From assembly GCA_051004675.1 (NCBI GenBank), contig JBPCKC010000083.1, positions 1-11,910 on the forward strand: 11,910 nucleotides of DNA, read 5' to 3'. Of this stretch, positions 1 through 5,192 are shown piece by piece; within the stretch, counting starts at the first letter, position 1, and each line of letters begins with the position of its first letter. The DNA comes from JBDTSW01 sp051004675. GTDB lineage: Bacteria; Actinomycetota; Thermoleophilia; Solirubrobacterales; 70-9. The position numbers and the translations under genes were made by a program. A model generated the notes under the pieces. The model did not search any database. It saw nothing but the letters and a program-made list of their open reading frames with translations, and had not been told where the DNA came from.

Positions 1-593
1 CCGTGGGCGTCGTCGGCAACCAGCCCAAGCACCTCGCCGGCGTGCTCGACATCGAGTCCTCCGAGAAGGCGGCTCGGTTCGTGCGCACCTGCGACGCCTT
101 CAACATCCCCCTGCTCACGTTCACCGACGTGCCCGGCTTCATGCCCGGCACCGCGCAGGAGTGGGGCGGCATCATCCGCCACGGCGCAAAGCTGCTCTAC
201 GCCTTCACGGAGGCCACGGTGCCGAAGCTGACGGTGGTGACGCGCAAGGCCTACGGCGGCGCCTACGACGTCATGAACTCCAAGCACATGCTCGCCGACT
301 TCAACTTCGCCTGGCCGCAGGCCGAGGTCGCGGTGATGGGCCCGGAGGGCGCGGTGAACATCATCTACCGCAAGGACATCGCCCAGTCCCCGACCCCCGA
401 CGAGCGCCGCGAGAAGCTGATCTCGGACTACAAGGCGCATTTCGCCAATCCCTATGCGGCGGCAGAGCGCGGCTACATCGACGACGTCATCGAGCCGCAC
501 CAGACCCGCCCCCGTCTGATCCGGGCGCTGCGCATGCTCCAGACCAAACGCGTCGAGCAGCCCAAGCGCAAGCACGGAAACATCCCGCTGTAG
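1..593 (+). CDS. pccB: Acyl-CoA (propionyl-CoA type) carboxylase beta subunit, carboxyltransferase, 5' truncated
   Basis: This is the C-terminal part of the biotin-dependent carboxyltransferase subunit, which moves the carboxyl group from carboxybiotin to acetyl- or propionyl-CoA to give malonyl- or methylmalonyl-CoA in the cytoplasm. About 196 residues are visible, against roughly 520-530 for the family, so the start lies outside the window; the GTG at base 3 is only the first in-frame start-like codon. Seen directly: the family block TDVPGFMPGTAQEWGGIIRH, the AKLLYAFTEATVPK segment, RKAYGGAYDVMNSKH, AEVAVMGPEGAV, and the typical C-terminus KHGNIPL. Known of the family: this region forms the C-lobe that holds biotin and builds half of each active site in a hexameric ring. 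Substrate preference (acetyl or propionyl) cannot be read from the fragment, so the symbol is provisional. A GC-rich hairpin follows the stop. The matching epsilon subunit appears far away at 8608-8859. Confidence 0.95.
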   Translation, partial: VGVVGNQPKHLAGVLDIESSEKAARFVRTCDAFNIPLLTFTDVPGFMPGTAQEWGGIIRHGAKLLYAFTEATVPKLTVVTRKAYGGAYDVMNSKHMLADFNFAWPQAEVAVMGPEGAVNIIYRKDIAQSPTPDERREKLISDYKAHFANPYAAAERGYIDDVIEPHQTRPRLIRALRMLQTKRVEQPKRKHGNIPL

Positions 594-620
594 CGGCGGC
601 ACGCCGGCCTCGCCTCTCTC

Positions 621-641
621 CCGCGCCCCCTCCGGGCGCGG
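621..641 (+). terminator. GC-rich hairpin after the carboxylase beta gene, possible terminator
   Basis: CCGCGCCC (621-628) and GGGCGCGG (634-641) are a perfect 8-bp inverted repeat around a CCTCC loop, starting 27 nt after the stop codon. There is no T-run after it. Terminators without a U-tract are common in high-GC actinobacteria, but such stems also arise by chance in this base composition. Confidence 0.35.
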
Positions 642-703
642 CCGCGAAACCTTCGGCACATTCCGCGCGCCACCCGCGCGCCCGCTTGGCCCACCCTGCG
701 CCA

Positions 704-1612
704 GTGGATGAGATCGAACCCAACCGCCGGGCCGGATCCCTCCCCGTGGAGGCCGGGAGGATCGCTGCGCGCCAGCACGGGCGGATCGCCCGGCCCCAGC
801 TCCTCGAAGCCAGCGTCGGGCGCCACGCGATCTCCCGCGCGGTGGAGCGCGGCTGGCTGATCATCGTTCACCTGGGTGTCTACGCCGTCGCCGGTTCCCC
901 GTTCACCCGCGAGGCCGGGTGGATGGCCGCCGTCCTCGCCGGCGGCGAGCATGCTCGCCTCAGCCACCGCAGCGCCTGCGAGCTCTGGGACCTGGTCCGG
1001 CCGATCGAGGGCCCCATCCACGTGACGACGCCCACCGGCGGACGGCGTCGCCCGGGCATCCGGTTTCATCGAAGCGGCCGAGGCGATGCGGACCTGAAGA
1101 TCGTGAAGGGCATTCCCGCGACTTCGGCCGAGCAGGCCCTGGTTGGCTACGCGGCGTGGGCCTCCCCAGGCCAGCTGCGTAACGCCGTCGAGGGCGCCGA
1201 CAGACGCGACATCCTGGATCCCAGTGCGTTGTATGCACTATGTCGGGGCAACCGCAGGGGCACCGGACGCCTCGCCGCCCTCGCGCTCGAATGCGCTCCG
1301 AGCGTGGACACCTGGTCGCCACTCGAGCGCGACTTCCTGCGCTTCTGCACGCGCGAGCGCCTCCCGATCCCACTCGTCAACGTGGAGGTCGAGGGCTGGA
1401 CCGTCGATTGCTACTGGCCCGACCGCGGCGTGGTCGTGGAGCTCGACTCGTGGGGCTTTCACCGCACGCACGAGCAGTTCGAGCTCGACCGTCGGCGCGA
1501 CATGACGCTCCAGCTCGCCGGCCTGCGGACGTTCCGCGTCACGAATCGGCGCCTGAGGCGGGACCGCGATGCGCTTTCGCGCGAACTGCGCTCAGCGTTG
1601 TGCCCCTCCTAA
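704..1612 (+). CDS. AbiEi-type winged-helix / DUF559 (PD-(D/E)XK nuclease-fold) protein
   Basis: A 302-residue protein if it starts at GTG 704. Residues ~17-65 (ARQHGRIARPQLLEASVGRH, then RAVERGWL and GVYAV) match the winged-helix AbiEi antitoxin N-terminal domain. Residues ~205-285 match the DUF559/Vsr-like nuclease fold: Glu208, Asp235 in VDCYWP, the Glu246-x-Asp248 pair in VVVELDSW, then DRRRD and FRVTNRRL. Actinobacteria carry many solitary proteins of this design, and their function is not established. No AbiEii nucleotidyltransferase toxin lies next to it, so it is not a visible type IV toxin-antitoxin pair. The start is uncertain: neither GTG 704 nor the in-frame GTG 746 (289 residues, weak GGA 9 nt upstream) has a good ribosome site, and both fall in or beside a palindromic repeat. 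The run TTG TAT GCA CTA TGT at 1229-1243 is unusually poor in G/C-ending codons for this window. The longer reading frame back to 161 only mirrors the carboxylase gene. Confidence 0.85.
   Translation: MDEIEPNRRAGSLPVEAGRIAARQHGRIARPQLLEASVGRHAISRAVERGWLIIVHLGVYAVAGSPFTREAGWMAAVLAGGEHARLSHRSACELWDLVRPIEGPIHVTTPTGGRRRPGIRFHRSGRGDADLKIVKGIPATSAEQALVGYAAWASPGQLRNAVEGADRRDILDPSALYALCRGNRRGTGRLAALALECAPSVDTWSPLERDFLRFCTRERLPIPLVNVEVEGWTVDCYWPDRGVVVELDSWGFHRTHEQFELDRRRDMTLQLAGLRTFRVTNRRLRRDRDALSRELRSALCPS
706..757 (+). repeat. Palindromic repeat, degenerate copy A
   Basis: This stretch matches 1641-1692 at 42 of 52 positions, and at 29 of 32 over 726-757. The right arm (GGGCCGGATC) is conserved, but the left arm carries mismatches, so the hairpin is imperfect here. 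It overlaps the presumed N-terminus of the DUF559-family gene. No third copy was noticed in the window. Confidence 0.6.
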
Positions 1613-1640
1613 GGCACGCACCCGAAGCCCCTCCCGCACC

Positions 1641-1692
1641 GGATGGAATCCGGCCCGACTGCCGGGCCGGATTCCTCCCCGTGGCGGCAGGG
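1641..1692 (+). repeat. Palindromic repeat, intact copy B
   Basis: Second copy of the element at 706-757, beginning 28 nt after the stop of the DUF559-family gene. It holds a perfect inverted repeat (1645-1675). The two copies have the same orientation, so they flank the gene as direct repeats with internal dyad symmetry, resembling a REP-like family. Confidence 0.6.
1645..1675 (+). terminator. Perfect 13-bp hairpin downstream of the DUF559-family gene
   Basis: GGAATCCGGCCCG (1645-1657) and CGGGCCGGATTCC (1663-1675) pair perfectly around the loop ACTGC. It starts 32 nt after the stop codon, where a terminator would be expected, but is followed by TCCCCGTGG rather than a T-run. Its near-copy at the front of the same gene argues that it is primarily a repeat element that may also terminate transcription. 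Confidence 0.4.
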
Positions 1693-1743
1693 CGAGGCCT
1701 GAGCGGACCCGCGGCGCCCACAGCCGCCTCGGCGCGCATGGCC

Positions 1744-1765
1744 TTCGTGAAGGGTTTGTGAAGAT
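1744..1765 (+). promoter_or_regulatory. 11-bp direct repeat resembling a Pho box (PhoP/PhoB-type operator)
   Basis: TTCGTGAAGGG (1744-1754) is followed directly by TTTGTGAAGAT (1755-1765): eight of 11 positions agree and the GTGAAG core recurs at an exact 11-bp period. On the minus strand each core reads CTTCAC. Known: OmpR/PhoB-family regulators bind tandem 11-bp units, and the actinobacterial PhoP unit is TTCACC-like. It lies about 36 nt upstream of a possible -10 box and ahead of an operon of exported phosphoesterases. Only two units are visible and the match to any PhoP consensus is partial, so this is a candidate site. Confidence 0.4.
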
Positions 1766-1800
1766 TGGGCTGGACCGGCGCACCGAGGCCCTGCGCAGCC

Positions 1801-1806
1801 TAGGAT
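1801..1806 (+). promoter_or_regulatory. Possible -10 box for the RTX/phosphoesterase operon
   Basis: TAGGAT fits the actinobacterial TANNNT pattern. It would put the transcript start near 1813 and leave a leader of about 30 nt before ATG 1844. No convincing -35 box is seen at 16-19 nt, which would suit an activator-dependent promoter. Confidence 0.3.
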
Positions 1807-1843
1807 CACCGTTGATGCCTGCGGCACGCCGAGTACCGAGCGA

Positions 1844-2248
1844 ATGATGGCCCGCAGCCGTCGCGCGGCGGCACGCGTCGGGATGGGCGCGGGCGCAACG
1901 ATCTGCCTGGCGCTCGCCGCCTCGGCTTTTGGCGTCGTCGTCGAGGGGACCGACGGGTCCGACAGGCTCGTGGGAGGGCCCCAGCGCGACCTGCTGCGCG
2001 GCCTCGGCGGCTCGGACACACTTATCGGCCGGGGGAAGGGCGACACCCTGCGCGCGGCGAAAGGCGCCGACGTGCTCCGCCCCGGTCCCGGCGAGGACCT
2101 GCTGCGCGGCGGCAAGGGTGGCGACACCCTGCGAGCGCGCGATGGCGAGGCCGATTTCCTCGACTGCGGGAGGGGCATCGACACCGCGATCGTCGACAAC
2201 GTCGAGGACGGCGTCTTCGACTGTGAGGAAGTGATCGAACCGACATGA
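1844..2248 (+). CDS. Small secreted RTX-like (hemolysin-type calcium-binding repeat) protein
   Basis: A 134-residue protein with an N-terminal arginine-rich segment and hydrophobic stretch (about residues 1-30), consistent with export. The rest is a set of glycine/aspartate nonapeptide-like repeats (GSDRLVGG, RDLLRGLGG, SDTLIGRGKG, ADVLRPGPG, EDLLRGGKG), ending in a tail with two cysteines (FLDCGRGID ... FDCEEV) that could form a disulfide. Known: GGxGxDxUx repeats bind calcium in a beta-roll. Here many repeat positions are Lys or Arg, so calcium binding may be weak or absent. ATG 1844 is followed directly by a second ATG, and the ribosome site is poor. Its stop overlaps the next gene's start (ATGA), so the two are probably translationally coupled. 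The role is unknown; a secreted accessory or cell-surface protein is plausible. A related but frameshifted gene lies at 9121-9622. Confidence 0.8.
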   Translation: MMARSRRAAARVGMGAGATICLALAASAFGVVVEGTDGSDRLVGGPQRDLLRGLGGSDTLIGRGKGDTLRAAKGADVLRPGPGEDLLRGGKGGDTLRARDGEADFLDCGRGIDTAIVDNVEDGVFDCEEVIEPT

Positions 2249-3780
2249 GGCCCAGCGACCACTCAGACCGGCTCGCCGACGGCGAGCTGAGCCCCGAGCG
2301 CTCCGAGCAGCTCGCCGCCGAGCACCCGGACGCCTACATGCGCCGGCGCGAGTTCCTCGGGCGAACCGCGATGCTGGCCGGCGGCGCGAGCCTGGCCGCG
2401 ACCCTGCCGGCGGAGACCCTCGTCGCCGAGGCCACCCGCCGCGCTGGCCTGCGGCCGCTCCCCAGCCCGCAGAACATGCCGATCGACACGATCGTCGTGC
2501 TGATGATGGAGAACCGCTCGTTCGACCACTACTTCGGCTGGCACCCCGACGCGGACGCCCGCAACGAGGGACTGGCGTACCCGGACCTGGACGGCAACCT
2601 GATCGACACCTACCACCTCACCCCCGACTTCCAGGGCTGCGGGCATCCCGACCCCACCCACGGGTGGGACAGCGGGCGCTGGCAGTGGCACGAAGGCAAG
2701 AACGACCGCTTCCTGCAGGGCGACATGGAGGGCACCGGCAGCGACGAGTTCGCGATCGGCTACTACGAGAAGGAGGACCTGGGCTTCCTCCCCCACGCCG
2801 GCGACGCGTTCACCCTCTACGACCGCTGGTTCTGCTCGATCATGGCCTCGACCTACCCCAACCGCCACTACCAGTGGGGCGCCCAGAACGGGGGCCAGAA
2901 GTCAAACGAGTTCCCGACCAACCCGGACCTCGGCTTCACCTGGGAGACGATCTTCGACCGCGCCGAGGCCAACGGGATCTCGGTCGGCTACTACAACTCC
3001 GACCTTCCGTTCTCCGGCCTCTACGGCCTGCGCGGCTTGGCGTGGACGAAGTCGATCAACACCTTCTACACCCAGGCCGCCCTGGGCACGCTCCCGAACA
3101 TCTGCTTCGTGGATCCGCCGTTCCGCGACGGTGGAGGCGGCGACGGGCTCTCCGCCGACGAGCACCCCCACGGCGACGTGCGCCTGGGCCAGGCCTTCAT
3201 GTCCGACGTGGCGCACGCGTTCATGGAGTCGCCCCACTACGAGCGCGGAGTGATGTTCATCGACTACGACGAGTGGGGCGGGTTCTTCGACCACGTGAAG
3301 CCACGCTTCGTGCCCGACCAGCGCAGCAACCCCGCGGACATCAACAACGACTGGTCCCTCACCGGGTTCCGCACTCCGGGGGTCGCGATCTCGCCGTACA
3401 CGCGCAAGGGCGGCGTCAGCCACATGCCGGTGACCCACGAGTCGATCCTGAAGCTCATCTCCTACCGGTTCGGCCTCGGCCACCTGAACAAGCGACACCG
3501 CTACGCGTCCAACATCGGTCGCACGTTCAACTTCAACCGCAAGAACATGGAACCCCCCGAGCTGCCGATGTACGAGTTCCTGGAGTCCCAGACGTCGGCC
3601 TGCTCGACGCAGGATGGAGCGGCTGCGGCAAAACGCCCGAAGCCCCACGACCTCACCTTGATGGAGACGACCGGCTACCTGGACAAGCTCGGGTACGAGG
3701 TGAAGCCCGCCAGCCTCGACCAGATCTTCCGCTACCCGGACAAGGTCCGCCAGGCGCTGCAGAAATCGTCAACGCCGTGA
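2245..3780 (+). CDS. Tat-exported phosphoesterase (phospholipase C / acid phosphatase family)
   Basis: A 511-residue member of the bacterial phosphoesterase family (PF04185), which hydrolyses phosphate esters such as phospholipid head groups outside the cytoplasm. A twin-arginine signal is visible at residues ~33-55 (RRREFLGRTAMLAGGASLAA). Signature motifs follow: MMENRSFDHYFG at 87-98 (Glu89-Asn90 are metal ligands in the family), STYPNRHY at 202-209 where the nucleophile Ser/Thr resides (Thr203 here), SADEHPHGD at 303-311 and DYDEWGGFFDHV at 340-351. Substrate cannot be set: phospholipase C and AcpA-like acid phosphatase share these motifs. ATG 2245 overlaps the preceding stop and has GAGGAAG about 14 nt upstream. 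It gives a 31-residue extension before the Tat signal; ATG 2338 would start exactly at MRRREFLG, but with no ribosome site. The stop overlaps the next start (GTGA), continuing a coupled operon. Confidence 0.9.
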   Translation: MRPSDHSDRLADGELSPERSEQLAAEHPDAYMRRREFLGRTAMLAGGASLAATLPAETLVAEATRRAGLRPLPSPQNMPIDTIVVLMMENRSFDHYFGWHPDADARNEGLAYPDLDGNLIDTYHLTPDFQGCGHPDPTHGWDSGRWQWHEGKNDRFLQGDMEGTGSDEFAIGYYEKEDLGFLPHAGDAFTLYDRWFCSIMASTYPNRHYQWGAQNGGQKSNEFPTNPDLGFTWETIFDRAEANGISVGYYNSDLPFSGLYGLRGLAWTKSINTFYTQAALGTLPNICFVDPPFRDGGGGDGLSADEHPHGDVRLGQAFMSDVAHAFMESPHYERGVMFIDYDEWGGFFDHVKPRFVPDQRSNPADINNDWSLTGFRTPGVAISPYTRKGGVSHMPVTHESILKLISYRFGLGHLNKRHRYASNIGRTFNFNRKNMEPPELPMYEFLESQTSACSTQDGAAAAKRPKPHDLTLMETTGYLDKLGYEVKPASLDQIFRYPDKVRQALQKSSTP

Positions 3781-5192
3781 TCCGGCGCGCGGCCCTGGCG
3801 GCGTTCACCGCCGTGGTCGTTTCGAGCCTGACGGCACCGGCCGAGGCGACCCGCGCCAAGCATCCGTGGCCGCCGGTGCCGCGCCAGGGGGTCACCTTCG
3901 TCCACTACGGCGAGGAACACTGGAACGATGACGATGGGCTTCGGATCCTGCCCAAGGTGGTTCGCGATACCGCCCGCTACAGGCCCGCCCTCGTGTCGAT
4001 GTCGGCCGACAAGGACGCCGACAACGCGGTCGACAGCCTGGAGATGTGGAAGCAGGTGATGCGCCGGTACGACCGCATGGAGATTCCATACTTTGCAGCC
4101 GTCGGGAACCATGACCGCTCGCCGCCGGGAACACAGGGCATCGGGTCGTCGGTAAACGGAGGCAGCATCGCGAACTACCTCGACGTATTCAGCGATCGGC
4201 CCTACCCGTTCGGCGATGCAGCGCCGATCACGGATCCCAAGTTCCGGCCCCGCGCGCGACCCGCCTCCGATCCTGCGGGCGCCTCCTCGCACTACGCCTT
4301 CGAGTACGGCCCCGTTCGCTGGGTCTATCTGGACAACTCCTGCTTCTCGTTCATCAACTGCGACGCCTACCAGAGCCCGCCTTTCCCAGATGCCGAAGGC
4401 AATCAGACCATGTACGACTTCCTGGGCGCGGAGGCGGCGAAGGCGAACGCGGAGGGCGATTTGCTCTTCGTCGTCATGCACATGCCCACGCAGGACGATC
4501 GCCCGGGCCACATGGAGCCCACAACGTCCGCCCACACGATGGGCGAGGGGAGCTCACCGGACAACGCGCTGTTCGAGCAGGCGGCCGCCCAGGCCGGAGT
4601 CGACGGGGTGTTCACCGGCCACATCAAGGGGCAGTGGCAGTACCAGGCCGGCGCGGTGCCCTATTACGTGGACGGAGGCGCAGGAGGCGAGGTCTACGTC
4701 GGGCCGCTGGAGGAGGCCGGCGTGGACTCCGGGTACTGGCACGGCTACCGGCTGTTGCACGTGCGCCGGGGCCAGGTCAGGTTCACGGACACCGTGCCGG
4801 TGTTCACCAAGGACGGGATCACGATCAACGGGCCGGTCTCGCTGGAGCGCGGCGAGGTCGGGCAGTTCGAGGCCTTCGGCGCACAGCCCACCAAGGAGGG
4901 GCCGCTGGTGAGTGCATTGGCCCTGCGCGACCCCGATCCTTCGGCTCCGAACGCGAGCAAGCTGACGACGCCTGCTCGGATCTGGACCACCGGTAACCGC
5001 CGCATCCTCTCACCGATCGCCGACGACGAAGACGACCCGCGCCGCAAAGAGCGCCGCCAGACGATCTCCGGCGCCTTTCGCGCTCGCTGCCCGGGAACTG
5101 CCAGGGTGCGAATCAAGTCGGGTTGGGAGAAGACAAGCGTCAAGGTGCGCGTGCTCCCGTCCGCCAAGGCAGGACTCCCCAAGGCCTGCTAG
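3777..5192 (+). CDS. Secreted calcineurin-like metallophosphoesterase with altered metal-site residues
   Basis: A 471-residue protein starting at GTG 3777, which overlaps the previous stop as GTGA. The frame stays open upstream, but only as a shadow of the phosphoesterase gene. Residues 1-24 form a Sec-type signal peptide ending PAEA. Metallophosphoesterase motifs in order: GEEH 45-48 in place of the usual D-x-H, ADKD 77-80 in place of GDxxD, intact GNHD 110-113, VVMHMP 232-237, and GHIK 281-284 in place of GHxH. So the first Asp is Glu and the last His is Lys, both ligands of the same metal in well-studied members; the other ligands (Asp78, Asn111, His235, His282) remain. It may be a divergent enzyme, or one with a single metal or reduced activity. 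The C-terminal ~100 residues look like a small beta domain ending in Cys. Being coupled to the phospholipase-like gene suggests joint use in processing extracellular phosphate esters. Confidence 0.85.
   Translation: MIRRAALAAFTAVVVSSLTAPAEATRAKHPWPPVPRQGVTFVHYGEEHWNDDDGLRILPKVVRDTARYRPALVSMSADKDADNAVDSLEMWKQVMRRYDRMEIPYFAAVGNHDRSPPGTQGIGSSVNGGSIANYLDVFSDRPYPFGDAAPITDPKFRPRARPASDPAGASSHYAFEYGPVRWVYLDNSCFSFINCDAYQSPPFPDAEGNQTMYDFLGAEAAKANAEGDLLFVVMHMPTQDDRPGHMEPTTSAHTMGEGSSPDNALFEQAAAQAGVDGVFTGHIKGQWQYQAGAVPYYVDGGAGGEVYVGPLEEAGVDSGYWHGYRLLHVRRGQVRFTDTVPVFTKDGITINGPVSLERGEVGQFEAFGAQPTKEGPLVSALALRDPDPSAPNASKLTTPARIWTTGNRRILSPIADDEDDPRRKERRQTISGAFRARCPGTARVRIKSGWEKTSVKVRVLPSAKAGLPKAC

Noticed and set aside
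161..703. Upstream extension of the DUF559-family frame
   Set aside because: It overlaps the carboxylase beta gene in another frame, and the translation there is Arg/His/Gly-rich and unrelated to the AbiEi domain.
704..1612. Calling the DUF559-family gene part of an AbiE type IV toxin-antitoxin system
   Set aside because: No AbiEii-type nucleotidyltransferase lies on either side, and the C-terminal domain is nuclease-like rather than an AbiEi C-terminal domain.
1765..1770. TTGGGC as a -35 box for TAGGAT at 1801
   Set aside because: The spacer would be 30 nt, far beyond the usual 16-19.
2664..3776. Upstream extension of the metallophosphoesterase frame
   Set aside because: It is a shadow of the Tat phosphoesterase gene. 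A signal peptide starts exactly at GTG 3777, which overlaps the stop of the previous gene.
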